Assembly: GCF_019203965.1 (NCBI RefSeq)
Contig: NZ_CP076448.1
Coordinates: 124,001-188,000, forward strand
Source: Elioraea tepida
GTDB lineage: Bacteria > Pseudomonadota > Alphaproteobacteria > Acetobacterales > Acetobacteraceae
Direction: 5' to 3'
Length of the DNA: 64,000 nucleotides
The position numbers and the translations under genes are program-made. The notes below the pieces were generated by a model that worked only from the letters and a program-made list of their open reading frames with translations, did not search any database and was not told the DNA's origin. Every line of letters starts with the position of its first letter. Position 1 is the first letter of the stretch. This document shows positions 16,369-26,033 of the stretch, one piece after another.

Positions 16369-17976
16369 TCACTGCGTCAGCCGGATGTCGAGGCCCTTGT
16401 AGAGGGCAGCGGAATACACGCCGTGCGGGCGTGCGCCCTGGACCCGCCTGCCCGAGGCGAGCCAGAGCTGCGAGTGCGCGATCGGGAACCACACATTCGC
16501 CTCGGTGAGCTGGCGCTGAACCTTGGCGATCGCCTCCTGCCGCACCCGCTCGTCAAGTGCTGCGCGGGCGGTCGCGATCCACGCGTCAGTCTGTTCGTTC
16601 TTCCAGTTCATCCGGTTCGGCGTCGGCACCGCCGCGGAGCGGAAATAGAGGCTCATCGCATCCGTTGCCGAGGTGTAGGGGTAGGACATCGTGAAGGCGT
16701 CGAACTCCTGGGTCGCGAGCCGGCCCCAAGCGACGGTTGCGTCGAAGAGCTGGATTCGCATCTCGATGCCGACGCGCCGGAGATCAGCCTGCATCGCCTC
16801 CGTCATCTGCCGGTTCGCCTGCGTGGTGATGCCGTAGACGAGGAAGGACGCGCGCTGCCCGTCCTTAACGCGAATCCCGTCAGGCCCCGGCCGCCACCCA
16901 GCCTCGTCGAGGATACGCCGTGCCTCGGCTGGGTCGTAACCGACCTGCATCGCCTTCGCTTCAGGGTCGAAGCCGGGGGCGGCGGGGTGGATGATGGAGC
17001 GCATCGGGTCGGCCGCGCCGAAGAAGGTCGCCCGCACCATCGCATCTCGGTCGATCGCAAGGTTGACGGCGCGGCGGATCACGGGATCGCTGACCACCGG
17101 CTTGTCGACCTTGAAGCCCATGAAGACGTCGACGAAATAGTTCTCCTGGCGCGTCATCGTGATACCGGGCGTGCGCTTCAGCGTCTCCACCGCAAAGAAG
17201 GGGATGTACTGGGTGATGTCACCCTGGCCCGTCTGCAGTGCCGCGATCCGCGTGTTCGGGTCGGGAATCACGCGCCAGATCACGCGATCGACTTGCGGGC
17301 GCGGGTTCTGGTAGATCGGCGGGCCCCAGGCGTAGGTCGGGTGCTTCTGCAGCACGAGCTCCTGCCTCGGCGTCCAGCTCACCCAGCAGAAGGGGCCGGT
17401 TCCGTTGAAGCCCTGGGTGCCGAAATTGTCGCCGAGCCGCTCGACAGTGTTTCGGTCGATCACGCCGGCAAAGTAGAGCGTGAGCTGGAGCAGGAGCTCG
17501 CCGAACGGCTCCTCGAGCTCGTACTCGACAGTTGTGGCATCGACGGCGCGGATATCCTTCACGTTCCCGGCTCGGCCGCGCACGGGGCTGCGCGTGGCGG
17601 GGTCGATCCAGCGCTTGAGGGAGTAGACGACGTCCTCGGCCGTCATCTTCCGCCCATCGCAGAAGGTCACGTCGTCACGCAGCTTGAAGGTGTAGAGCTT
17701 GCCGTCCTCGCTCACGGTCCAGGATGTCGCAAGGCCTGGGCGAATGGTCTTCTGGTCCCAATCAAGCGAGACCAGCGTGTCCGTCATCATGTAGATGACC
17801 TCGCCGGCGGCGAAGGCCGTCACCTTGTGCGGGTCGTAGCGGTCGGCGTCGATCTCGCGCAAGACGACGAGGGTGTTCCGGGGCGCGGCCTGCGCCCAGG
17901 CAGCTTCGGCCGAAAACATGCTGAAAGCGCCGGCCGCGCCCATCAGCAATGCCTTGATCGTCCGTCGAAGCGGCAT
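16369..17976 (-). CDS. ABC transporter substrate-binding protein (SBP family 5)
   Basis: A 535-residue periplasmic binding protein of the peptide/nickel type. A Sec signal peptide is evident (MPLRRTIKALLMGAAGAFSM, cleavage near AWAQ-AAP). Family text includes GLATSWTVSEDGKLYTFKLRDDVTFCDG, then MTAEDVVYSLKRW, and GFNGTGPFCWVSW. It would capture a ligand for the permeases encoded next to it. The ATG at 17976 is preceded by a GGGAGA ribosome-binding site. Family 5 proteins bind peptides but also opines, glycosides and heme, so the ligand is open; the amidohydrolase neighbours argue for an N-containing small molecule. Confidence 0.92.
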   Translation of the reverse strand: MPLRRTIKALLMGAAGAFSMFSAEAAWAQAAPRNTLVVLREIDADRYDPHKVTAFAAGEVIYMMTDTLVSLDWDQKTIRPGLATSWTVSEDGKLYTFKLRDDVTFCDGRKMTAEDVVYSLKRWIDPATRSPVRGRAGNVKDIRAVDATTVEYELEEPFGELLLQLTLYFAGVIDRNTVERLGDNFGTQGFNGTGPFCWVSWTPRQELVLQKHPTYAWGPPIYQNPRPQVDRVIWRVIPDPNTRIAALQTGQGDITQYIPFFAVETLKRTPGITMTRQENYFVDVFMGFKVDKPVVSDPVIRRAVNLAIDRDAMVRATFFGAADPMRSIIHPAAPGFDPEAKAMQVGYDPAEARRILDEAGWRPGPDGIRVKDGQRASFLVYGITTQANRQMTEAMQADLRRVGIEMRIQLFDATVAWGRLATQEFDAFTMSYPYTSATDAMSLYFRSAAVPTPNRMNWKNEQTDAWIATARAALDERVRQEAIAKVQRQLTEANVWFPIAHSQLWLASGRRVQGARPHGVYSAALYKGLDIRLTQ

Positions 17977-18002
17977 TGTTCGTCTCCCGTCTCGTTGAGG
18001 CG

Positions 18003-18875
18003 TCACACACGAAGCTTGGGGTCGAGCACGTCGCGCAGGGCATCACCGAGCACGTTGAACGCGAGCACGACCAGGAAGATCAGTACCGAGGGTACGACCG
18101 CGATATGCGGCGCGAAGAAGAGGAAGTTGCGCCCCTCTGCCGCCATCGCGCCGAGCTCGGCCGTCGGCGGCTGCGCGCCCAGGCCAAGGAAGGAGAGGGC
18201 GGAGCCGAGCAGCACCACCTGGCCGAAACGGAGCGTGGCAAACACGAAGATCGGCGAGAGACAGTTCGGCGCGAGATGGCGCCAGATCAGACGGGCGTCG
18301 CTCATTCCCACCGCGCGCGCCGCCTCGATATAATCGAGCTTCATCACGACGAGGGCGGCGCCGCGGACGATCCGTGCCATCAAGGGAACGGTCGCGATGG
18401 AGAGGGCGATCACCACCGCGATGAGGCCGGGGCCGAAGATCGCCGCGATCGCAAGCCCGAACAGGATCGCCGGGAAGGAGAGGAGCATGTCCATCAGCCG
18501 CATCAGGATGCCGTCGAGCCGGCGGTAGAACGCGGCGAGGAAGCCCACGAGAATGCCGATGGCACCGCCGATCGCGAGCGAGACGAGGCCGATCAAGAGC
18601 GTGGCCCGCAGCCCGAACAGGCAGCGCACCACGAGGTCGCGCCCCTGCGCATCGGTTCCGAGGAGATACTCGCCTCCGGGCGGCTGCAGCGTGGCCCTCA
18701 GATTGTTCTCGTAAGGATCGACGCTGGTGAGCCACGGCGCGAACAGGGCGGCGAACAGGGTTGCGAGGACGAAGCCGAGCGCGATCGCCGCGGCCGGATC
18801 GGACACCAATCGCCGCAGCACGCCCGGGCGCGCGGGCGCCTGTGGCACGTCCGTGGTCGCCGCCACCGCTGTCAT
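18003..18875 (-). CDS. ABC transporter permease (DppC-like)
   Basis: A 290-residue inner-membrane permease. An N-terminal helix (AAIALGFVLATLFAALFAPWL) is followed by the conserved LLGTDAQGRDLVVRCLFGLR and about five further helices. The EAA loop that docks the ATPases reads EAARAVGMSDARLIWRHLAPN, and the end has LSFLGLGAQPPTAELG. The ATG overlaps the stop of the upstream permease gene by four bases (ATGA), the classical sign of translational coupling. It works with the DppB-like partner as the membrane channel of the importer. Confidence 0.93.
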   Translation of the reverse strand: MTAVAATTDVPQAPARPGVLRRLVSDPAAAIALGFVLATLFAALFAPWLTSVDPYENNLRATLQPPGGEYLLGTDAQGRDLVVRCLFGLRATLLIGLVSLAIGGAIGILVGFLAAFYRRLDGILMRLMDMLLSFPAILFGLAIAAIFGPGLIAVVIALSIATVPLMARIVRGAALVVMKLDYIEAARAVGMSDARLIWRHLAPNCLSPIFVFATLRFGQVVLLGSALSFLGLGAQPPTAELGAMAAEGRNFLFFAPHIAVVPSVLIFLVVLAFNVLGDALRDVLDPKLRV

Positions 18876-19813
18876 GCGGCCCTCACCCGCGGGTCGAGGA
18901 CTGCGTAGAGCACGTCCACGAGCAGATTGATCAGGATGAAGCCGAGCGAGAGCACGATGATCGTTCCCTGCGCGACCGGCATGTCGGAGGAGAGGATCGC
19001 CCCGACCGCAAGCCGCCCCACACCGGGCCAGGAGAAGATCGTTTCGGTGACGACTGCCCCGCCGAGCAGGAAACCGACCTGAAGGCCGATCAACGTCACC
19101 ACCGGGATGAGCGCGTTGCGCAGGGCGTGGTGAAGCACGACCATCCGCTCCACGAGCCCCTTGGCGCGGGCGGTGCGGACGTGATCCGCCCCGAGCACGT
19201 CGAGCACGGCCGTTCGCGTCATCCGCGCCACCGGGCCGACGAACACGCCGCCGAGGGTGAGGGCCGGAAGCGCGAGCGCCTTGATCCCCTCGAGGGTCCA
19301 GATCGGCCCTCCCCGGCCGGTGAAGGGCAGAAGCTGCCACTTGAAACCGACGAGCCAGATCAGCATCAGCCCGACGAAGAACACCGGCACCGACACGCCC
19401 GCCACCGCGAAGGCCATCACGGCGCGGTCAAGCAGCGAGCCGCGCCAATATGCGGCGACGGTTCCCAGCAGGATCCCAAGCGGGATCGACCAGAACAGCG
19501 CACCGGCCATCAGCTCGAGCGTCGGCCCGATCGTGGCGCCGAGCTCCTGGGCGACGGGCACGTTGTTGATGATCGAGACGCCGAGATCGCCCTGGGCGAG
19601 CCGACCAAGATAGAGCAGGAACTGCATCCAGAGCGGCTGGTCGAGACCGAGGTCGCGCCGGATCGCCTCGATCACGTCCGGCGTGGCGAGCGGGCCGGCG
19701 CGCACCACCGCCGGATCGGTCGGCACGACTTGGAGCAGGATGAAGCCGATCAGAAGCACCCCGAACATCACGGGGATCGCGGTGAGAAGCCGGCGAGCGA
19801 TATGGGCGAGCAT
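18872..19813 (-). CDS. ABC transporter permease (DppB-like)
   Basis: This 313-residue permease opens with the typical DppB start (MLAHIARRLLTAIPVMFGVLL) and has about six membrane helices. The EAA motif reads TARAKGLVERMVVLHHALRNALIPV, and the C-terminal part has ETIFSWPGVGRLAVGAI and DVLYAVLDPRV. It forms a heterodimeric channel with the DppC-like product. It starts six bases after the amidohydrolase gene upstream, so the operon begins with that enzyme. Confidence 0.93.
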   Translation of the reverse strand: MLAHIARRLLTAIPVMFGVLLIGFILLQVVPTDPAVVRAGPLATPDVIEAIRRDLGLDQPLWMQFLLYLGRLAQGDLGVSIINNVPVAQELGATIGPTLELMAGALFWSIPLGILLGTVAAYWRGSLLDRAVMAFAVAGVSVPVFFVGLMLIWLVGFKWQLLPFTGRGGPIWTLEGIKALALPALTLGGVFVGPVARMTRTAVLDVLGADHVRTARAKGLVERMVVLHHALRNALIPVVTLIGLQVGFLLGGAVVTETIFSWPGVGRLAVGAILSSDMPVAQGTIIVLSLGFILINLLVDVLYAVLDPRVRAA

Positions 19814-19819
19814 CGGCCG

Positions 19820-21529
19820 TCAGTGACGTGCGGCGAGCGCGCCGTGGCGATCGTGCGTCACGACACCGCCGCATAGCGTCAGGTCGCAGGAGATGCCGCG
19901 CACACGCTCGATGAGCGCCTCCGGTTCGAGTGCGAAGAGGTCCTCCGAGAGCACGGCGATATCCGCATCGAGCCCAGGGCTCAACCTGCCGCGACGGGTC
20001 TCGGCGAACTGCGAGAAGGCGCCGCACCACGTGTAGCAGTGCAACGCCTCGGCAAGCGTCAGCGTCTCATCCGCGCCGAGCACGGTGCCCCGGTTCGTGC
20101 GCCGCGTCAGCATCGCGTAGAGATTGACGAAGGGATCGACGGTCGAGACAGGACAATCGGACGAGGCGGAGGGGTTGTGCCCCTCGGCAAGCCAGGTGCG
20201 CATCGGATAGGCGGCCTCCGCGCGCGGCAGGCCGAGATTGCGCACATAGAGGTCGCCGAACTCGTACATGAACACGGGCTGGGGCACGGGCAGGATGCCG
20301 CGCGCGAGCATCCGGCGACGCTGGTCTTTCGTCACGAAGCCGCAATGCTCGATCCGATGCCGACGGCCGGCGAGCTGGTGCTCGGGCGTGTCCGCCGTCT
20401 CCATCGCGGTGAGCACCTGCTCGATCGCGGCGTCGCCGATCGCGTGGATGTCGAGCTGCCACCCCTGGCGATGATACCGGCCGAGCAGGAGATGCATCGT
20501 CTCGTCCGGAAAGCAGAACACACCCCGGCCGCCGCCGGCCTGCTCGAGGTAGGGATCGAAGAACGCCGCCGTCAGCCCACCCGCCGAGCCGTCGGCGAAC
20601 ACCTTCACCGCTCCCCAGCGCAGCCTCTCGTCGCCCGCGTTCGGCCTGAGCCCGGCGGCCCAGGCGGTCTCGGCGATCCCCTCCGGATTGCCGGCGAGCA
20701 CCTGCCACATGCGCTGTGAGAGGCGCCCCTCGGCCTTTGCCCGCTCGTAGGCGGCGATCTCGGCCATGCCCGCCGTCATGCCGACATTCATGTCGGTTGC
20801 CGAGGCGAAGCCGAGCGCGGCGAGCTCACGCCCGGCCGCTTCGATCGCCTCGACCATCCGCGCCTCCGAGGGCGGTGGCACGACATCAAGGACGAGCCGC
20901 ATCGCGCGTTCCTGGAACAGACCGGTGAGGCGGCCCTCCCGGCGCTCGATCACGCCCCCTTCCGGATCGGGCGTGTTGTGGCCGACGCCCGCGCGCGCCA
21001 TCGCCGCGCTGTTGGCCACTCCCATGTGGCCGCAGGTTCGGCGGATGAACACGGGATTGTCCGGCGCGACGCGGTCGAGCTCCTCGGCCGTCGGGTGCCG
21101 CCCGACGTCCAGGGCACCGTGATCATAGCCTCGGCCGATCACCCACGCCCCCTTCGGTGCCGTCTCGGCCGCGGCGCGAATGCGTCGGAGCAGTTCGTCG
21201 AGCGTCGTCACCTCCTCGGCGCGCAGGTTCACCTCCGCAAGGCCGAGCCCGTAGGGAAGCAGGTGCATGTGGGCTTCGTTCAACGCGGGAATCGCGAGGC
21301 GCCCGGCGAGGTCCACCCGGCGCGTGTGCGGGCCGGCGAGGGGGAGAACCTCGTCGTCGGTGCCGACGGCGACGATCGATCCCCCGCCCACGGCAAGCGC
21401 GGTCGCTTTCGGGAGGCCCAGGCCACGCCAGATCGTGCCTCCCCAGAGGATGATGTCCGCGCCCGGTGCGGAGTCCGTCACGAGGAAGCGTTCCAGCGTG
21501 GCGGCGATCGCCGCAGGACGGCGCGCCAC
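19820..21529 (-). CDS. metal-dependent amidohydrolase, YtcJ/amidohydrolase-3 type
   Basis: A 569-residue amidohydrolase of the long (family 3) type. It shows the HxH motif in NEAHMHLLPYG, CGHMGVANSAA, then QLDIHAIGDAAIEQV, RRHRIEHCGFV and SSDCPVSTVDPFVNLY, in the order and spacing of YtcJ-like enzymes. These hydrolyse amide or formyl groups of varied substrates. The frame opens at a GTG (21529) without a clear ribosome-binding site; a second GTG at 21481 starts VTDSAPGADIILWGG and is about as likely. It is the first gene of the minus-strand import operon and the second amidohydrolase in it. Confidence 0.87.
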   Translation of the reverse strand: MARRPAAIAATLERFLVTDSAPGADIILWGGTIWRGLGLPKATALAVGGGSIVAVGTDDEVLPLAGPHTRRVDLAGRLAIPALNEAHMHLLPYGLGLAEVNLRAEEVTTLDELLRRIRAAAETAPKGAWVIGRGYDHGALDVGRHPTAEELDRVAPDNPVFIRRTCGHMGVANSAAMARAGVGHNTPDPEGGVIERREGRLTGLFQERAMRLVLDVVPPPSEARMVEAIEAAGRELAALGFASATDMNVGMTAGMAEIAAYERAKAEGRLSQRMWQVLAGNPEGIAETAWAAGLRPNAGDERLRWGAVKVFADGSAGGLTAAFFDPYLEQAGGGRGVFCFPDETMHLLLGRYHRQGWQLDIHAIGDAAIEQVLTAMETADTPEHQLAGRRHRIEHCGFVTKDQRRRMLARGILPVPQPVFMYEFGDLYVRNLGLPRAEAAYPMRTWLAEGHNPSASSDCPVSTVDPFVNLYAMLTRRTNRGTVLGADETLTLAEALHCYTWCGAFSQFAETRRGRLSPGLDADIAVLSEDLFALEPEALIERVRGISCDLTLCGGVVTHDRHGALAARH

Positions 21530-21835
21530 GAGGGGGGCGTTGCGAAAAGACGGCTCACGTGCAGAGCTCCCGGCGATGCTGTGCTCGCGAGGGGATGTTC
21601 GAGCGCATCCGCGGGTGCGTCAAGCGCCTCGGCCCCGGCGTGTTCGCGCCGAGCTTTCCCGCAGCCTGGATCGCCGCAGCTGCGGTTCTGTTCCGTGCGC
21701 GTGGGCGGCCGGCGGACGCGGATCGTCACCGGAGGTTGTCGAGGGAGGCAGGAGCATCATCCTGGTCCATCTTGCCGCGTCGGATCGCGGTTGATACCGT
21801 GCCGGTCACTTAACGGATGTCGAGATGTGACCGCG
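21530..21835. other. divergent intergenic region between two transport units
   Basis: This stretch of about 306 bp separates the minus-strand importer operon from a plus-strand binding-protein gene, so promoters in both directions are expected here. TTGATA at about 21791-21796 could be part of a plus-strand promoter, but no convincing -10 follows. No gene, RNA or strong palindrome was recognised. Confidence 0.5.
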
Positions 21836-23425
21836 ATGGCACGACGCTCTCTTGCCGTGTGTACGGCTCTGTCGATCTCGGTCGCAGCTTTCGCCGCGCC
21901 GGCCCTCTCCCAGGCGCCCGCGCAGAGCACGCTCAGGATCGTTTTGATCAACGACCTCGCCAGTCTCGACCCGGTGCAGTCGACGGCCGCCTTCGTGCGC
22001 AACCATGGCTTCATGGTCTACGATCAGCTGTTCGGCCTTGACAGCCGTGGGGTCCCACGCCCGCAGATGGTCGAGACGCATGTCGCCTCGCGGGACGGGA
22101 TGGAGCACCGTTTCACCCTGCGCGAGGGGCTCGCCTTCCATGACGGTGCGCCCGTGCGCGCGGCGGATGCCGTCGCCTCGATCCGACGCTGGGCGCAACG
22201 GGACGTCGTCGGGCGGGCCCTCGCGTCTGCGACCGCGGCGATGGAGGTCGTCGACGACAGGACATTCGTCATCCGGCTCTCGCGTCCGTTCGCTCTCGTC
22301 ACCGAGGCACTCGCCCGGCCGACGGCGAGCGCCCTCTTCGTGATGCCGGAGCGCATCGCCGCCACCCCGCCGACCACGGCGATCACAGACGCGACCGGTT
22401 CCGGGCCCTTCATCTTCCGCGCATCGGAGTGGCAGGCGGGCAACCGGGCGGTCTACGTGCGCAACCCCAACTATCGCCCGCGCGCGGAGGAGCCGGATGG
22501 GCTTGCGGGCGGGAAGGTCGCGAAGGTCGATCGGATCGAGTGGGTCTCGATGCCGGACGGGGCGACCGCGGCGGCAGCGCTGCAGACCGGCGAGATCGAC
22601 TTCATCGAGCAGCCCTCGCCCGACCTCGTCCCGGTTCTGGAACGTAACCGCAACATACGCCTGATCGCTCTCAATCCGGTCGGCTTCATGGTCTGGCTCA
22701 GGATCAATCACCTCCATCCGCCGTTCAATGACCCGCGCGCGCGCGAGGCGCTGCTCTACCTCGTCAATCAGCAGGAGGTGCTGCAGGCGATCGGTGTTCG
22801 CCCCTCGGAACAGGTGCCCTACTGCCCGGCCTATTTCATGTGCGGCACGCCGCTCGAGAGCAGTGCCGGGGCGAAGGGGCTGCGCGAGGCGGATATCCCC
22901 CGCGCGCGAGCGCTGCTGCAGGCAGCGGGCTATGACGGCAGGCGGATCGTGTTCATGAACGCGACCGACAGCCCCATCAACAATGCCGCAACCCTCACCA
23001 TGGCCCAGGCCTTCGCCAAGGCAGGGCTGAACATGGACGTTCCGTCGATGGACTGGGCGACGGTGACGCAGCGTCGCAACCGACGCGAGCCTCCTGAGCA
23101 GGGGGGGTGGAACATGTTCGTGACGGTGGCGAACGTGCTCGACGGCCAGAACCCGCTCACCAATCTCTACCTTGCCTCTCCCTGCGACGGCGGGATCACC
23201 GGCTGGCCATGCGACGAGGAGCTCGAGCGGCTTCGGCGGGCCTGGTGGGAGGAATCTGATCCCGCGAGGCGTCAGGAGCTCCTGCACCGCGTGCACGCCC
23301 GCGCCTACGAGGTGATTCCCTACATCAACGCCGGGCAGTTCCGGACGCTCGCCGCCTACCGCGCCAACATCCACGGCATCCGCCAGACGACGATCCCCGT
23401 CTTCTGGGGTGTCGAGAAGCGCTGA
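21836..23425 (+). CDS. ABC transporter substrate-binding protein (SBP family 5), divergent
   Basis: This 529-residue protein starts MARRSLAVCTALSISVAAFA with a Sec signal peptide cleaved near ALSQ-APA. The family-5 binding-protein features are TLREGLAFHDGAPVRAADAVASIRRW, ATGSGPFIFRASEWQAGNRAVYVRNPNY, and a C-terminal VIPYINAGQFRTLAAYR. It is transcribed away from the importer operon that already has its own binding protein (16369-17976), and it has no permease of its own nearby. A second receptor for the same channel with a different ligand range is a reasonable reading. Two cysteines (CPAYFMC and CDGGITGWPC regions) are probably structural. Confidence 0.9.
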   Translation: MARRSLAVCTALSISVAAFAAPALSQAPAQSTLRIVLINDLASLDPVQSTAAFVRNHGFMVYDQLFGLDSRGVPRPQMVETHVASRDGMEHRFTLREGLAFHDGAPVRAADAVASIRRWAQRDVVGRALASATAAMEVVDDRTFVIRLSRPFALVTEALARPTASALFVMPERIAATPPTTAITDATGSGPFIFRASEWQAGNRAVYVRNPNYRPRAEEPDGLAGGKVAKVDRIEWVSMPDGATAAAALQTGEIDFIEQPSPDLVPVLERNRNIRLIALNPVGFMVWLRINHLHPPFNDPRAREALLYLVNQQEVLQAIGVRPSEQVPYCPAYFMCGTPLESSAGAKGLREADIPRARALLQAAGYDGRRIVFMNATDSPINNAATLTMAQAFAKAGLNMDVPSMDWATVTQRRNRREPPEQGGWNMFVTVANVLDGQNPLTNLYLASPCDGGITGWPCDEELERLRRAWWEESDPARRQELLHRVHARAYEVIPYINAGQFRTLAAYRANIHGIRQTTIPVFWGVEKR

Positions 23426-23519
23426 ATGTGATGGGGCCAGATCGGCGTGCGCGGAGGAGGCGAAGCGCAAGGCGCATGACCCGCAAGTCTGAGGGCCGGG
23501 GGCGCTGCGCCACCCGCGC

Positions 23520-24452
23520 TCAGTAGCCGCGGCGCGGATCGAAGGCGTTCAGCACCGTCCCGTCCACCTCGAAGGCACGGATCGCCTCCGCAACGAAGCG
23601 AGCCCGCGCAGCCCTGTCCGGGAAGCTCGCGACATGCGGGGTGACGAAGATCATCGGATGCGTCCAGACGGGGCTGTCCTCTGGCAGCGGCTCGACGTCG
23701 AACACATCGAGCGTCGCTGCTTCGAGCTGACCTGACTCGAGCGCGGCGAGAAGATCGGGGATCACCACATGGCATCCCCGCGCGGCGTTGATCACGCACG
23801 CCCCGCGCGGCAGCATCGCGAAGGTGCGGGCGTTGAGGATTCCCGTTGTCTCGGGCGTCGCCGCGAGCAGGCAGAGCAGGATTTCGGTGCTGGAAAGGAA
23901 GGCCGGAAGGGCGGAGGCGCCGGCGAAGGTCTCGATTCCCTCGAGCGCGCGCTCCGTTCGCGCCCAGGCGCGGACGCGGAAGCCGGCCTCCCGCAGGGCG
24001 CAGGCGGCGGGAAGCCCGAGTGTTCCGAGACCCATGATGCCGACGGTGCGGTTCGCGGCCTCCGTCGTCTCCGCCTCCTCCCAACGACGCACGCGCTGGT
24101 TGGCGATGAAGCGGTGGAACTTCCGATGATGGAACAGAACCGTCGCGAGCGCATACTCGCGCATCCGCGCCACCGCCTCGGGCGCGCCCATCTTGGCGAT
24201 CGGCACCGCGGGAAGGCGGTCATCCGCCAGCAGATGGTCCACACCCGCGCCGGAAGAGATGACCAGCCGGAGGTTCGGGAAGCTCGCGAGGCGCCCCGGC
24301 TCCGGCGCCCAAACGAAGGCGTAGGCGACGTCCTCGGGCCGCACCGTCGGGTCGTCCCACCAGCGCACCTCAAGGCCCGGCAAAAGCTCGGCGAACAGCG
24401 CCTGCCACTCGGGCAGCGACGCCGCGCCGCCCGTCTTGACGAGCAGGATCAT
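23520..24452 (-). CDS. ghrA: glyoxylate/hydroxypyruvate reductase A-type dehydrogenase
   Basis: A 310-residue member of the D-isomer 2-hydroxyacid dehydrogenases. It has the short N-terminal domain of GhrA and the nucleotide motif VGIMGLGTLGLPAACAL. Catalytic residues are visible as Arg in INAARGCHVV, Glu in DVFDVEPLPEDSPVW and His in VTPHVASFPD. GhrA reduces glyoxylate or hydroxypyruvate with NADPH in the cytosol. The ATG overlaps the stop of the DUF1194 gene by four bases, so the SDR, DUF1194 and this gene form one transcript. The symbol is by family resemblance. Confidence 0.85.
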   Translation of the reverse strand: MILLVKTGGAASLPEWQALFAELLPGLEVRWWDDPTVRPEDVAYAFVWAPEPGRLASFPNLRLVISSGAGVDHLLADDRLPAVPIAKMGAPEAVARMREYALATVLFHHRKFHRFIANQRVRRWEEAETTEAANRTVGIMGLGTLGLPAACALREAGFRVRAWARTERALEGIETFAGASALPAFLSSTEILLCLLAATPETTGILNARTFAMLPRGACVINAARGCHVVIPDLLAALESGQLEAATLDVFDVEPLPEDSPVWTHPMIFVTPHVASFPDRAARARFVAEAIRAFEVDGTVLNAFDPRRGY

Positions 24453-25122
24453 GCGATCTCGCGGACAAGCTTGCGCCGCAGGGCGGCCATGAACTCCGCC
24501 CTGGTCGGTGCGGATTCGACGAAGGCGCCCGGGCCGCCGATCACGTCGCGCTCGTACTGCGCCACAAGCCCGGCGCGTCCCTCGACGATGGCGAGCGCAT
24601 TGATCACCACGCCCTTCGCCACCGCCGCATCGCGCGCGAGCGGGGCGGGGCGGAGGCTGCGCATGTCGCCCGCGTCGCCAGAGATGTCGATCACCTTGCG
24701 GGTCGCCTCGAAGGGGGAGGCCTCGAGCAGCGCGACGGCGTGGTCGATCGCGTCCCCGATCGCGTTCCAGGACTGAACCGACCGTGGCGCCGCGAGCAGC
24801 GCACGCGCGAAGGAGGACGCCCCCTCCGCGCCGGCGATGATGGTCCGAGCACCACGGTCACCGCGCCGCCGGGCGCTCCCCACTCCACATAAGCGACGGC
24901 GATCCGCCCGATGGGCCCCGAGCGTATGGCGGCGAGCACGCGGGCATCCCCGACCGCCTCGGCGATGCCTTCCTTCTGCAGGCGGAACTCGGTCGCGTCG
25001 ATCGAGCCGGAGGCATCCGCCGCGAGCACGAGCACGACGTCCACAGGATCGGCCGCGCGGGCCGCAGGAGCAAGCGCCGCGGTTGCCGCGGCGGCGAGGA
25101 GGGTGCGCCGTCGTGCGGTCAT
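24449..25122 (-). pseudogene. DUF1194-like (von Willebrand A-type) secreted protein, frameshifted
   Basis: From the start at 25122 the product has a twin-arginine-like leader ([21 protein letters not shown]), then VDVVLVLAADASGSIDATEF, a DxSxS MIDAS metal site, and RIAVAYVEWGAPGGAVTVV. At about 24835 the family text jumps frame and continues ARTIIAGAEGASSFARALLA, NAIGDAIDHAVALLEA, KVIDISGDAGD and on to the stop at 24449. Only one base is out of place. Four-base overlaps with both neighbours show the gene was part of a coupled operon. A recent mutation or a sequencing error are both possible. Confidence 0.78.
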
Positions 25123-25865
25123 CCGCGGCCGAGGAAGGGCATCTTGGTTGCCATGATCGTCAGAAACTGGACGTTGGCATCGAGCGGCAGGCTCGCCATG
25201 AAGGCGATGGCGCGGCCGACATAGGCGACGTCCATCCTCGGCTCGACGGCGAGCCGGCCATCCGCCTGCCTCACCCCAGCTGTCATCCGCTCGGTCATCT
25301 CGGTGGCGGCGTTGCCGATGTCGATCTGGCAGACGGCGATGTCGTACTTGCGACCGTCGAGCGAGGCGGTCTTGGTCAGCCCGAGCACGGCGTGCTTGGT
25401 GGCCGTGTAGGGGGCGCTGTCCGGTCGCGGCGCATGGGCGCTGATCGAGCCGTTGTTGATGATCCGCCCGCCGCGTGGCGTCTGGCTCTTCATCACCCGG
25501 AACGCCGCCTGGGTGCAGAGGAACACGCCGGTGAGGTTCACGTCGACCACGGCCTGCCAGGTCTCGAACGGCAGGTCCTCGAGCGGCACGCCGGGTGCGT
25601 TCAGCCCCGCATTGTTGAATACGCAGTCGACGCGGCCGAAGGCCTGCACCGCCTGCGCGAACAGGGCGTCGACCTCCTCTCTCTTCGCGACATCGGTCGG
25701 CACCACCAGCGTCTTCGCGGGGCCGGCGGCGGCTGCGGTCGCCTCGAGCGCCTCGCGACGGCGGCCGGCGAGAACGACGGCCCAACCGTCGGCGGCAAGA
25801 GCAAGCGCAGCAGCGCGCCCGATGCCGCTCCCCGCCCCGGTCACGATCGCAACGCGTTCGCTCAC
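25119..25865 (-). CDS. short-chain dehydrogenase/reductase (SDR)
   Basis: A classical SDR of 248 residues. It has the TGAGSGIG nucleotide loop near the N-terminus, DCVFNNAG, and the catalytic NNGSISA plus [10 protein letters not shown] (Ser-Tyr-Lys). It would oxidise or reduce a hydroxyl/keto group with NAD(P)H. The substrate cannot be told from the sequence. It is the first gene of a three-gene overlapping set with the DUF1194 gene and the ghrA-like gene. Confidence 0.88.
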   Translation of the reverse strand: MSERVAIVTGAGSGIGRAAALALAADGWAVVLAGRRREALEATAAAAGPAKTLVVPTDVAKREEVDALFAQAVQAFGRVDCVFNNAGLNAPGVPLEDLPFETWQAVVDVNLTGVFLCTQAAFRVMKSQTPRGGRIINNGSISAHAPRPDSAPYTATKHAVLGLTKTASLDGRKYDIAVCQIDIGNAATEMTERMTAGVRQADGRLAVEPRMDVAYVGRAIAFMASLPLDANVQFLTIMATKMPFLGRG

Positions 25866-26033
25866 CCCCTCGCCCCCTCCTTGTCCGGCCAGCCCGTCCC
25901 GCGCCCCTTCGCGGCCACGCCATTTGGCCCGGGCGAGACGCTCCTGGCAACGCCATGGCGTTGCCTCATGCGATCGCGTTCACCGGGCGTTAACGCCGAG
26001 GCTGATAAAGAGCCGCAAGGCGGCGAGGGAGCC

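Noticed and set aside
16312-18333. A 673-codon open frame opposite a substrate-binding protein and permease
   Set aside because: Same reason: a mirror frame of GC-rich genes that runs across gene boundaries.
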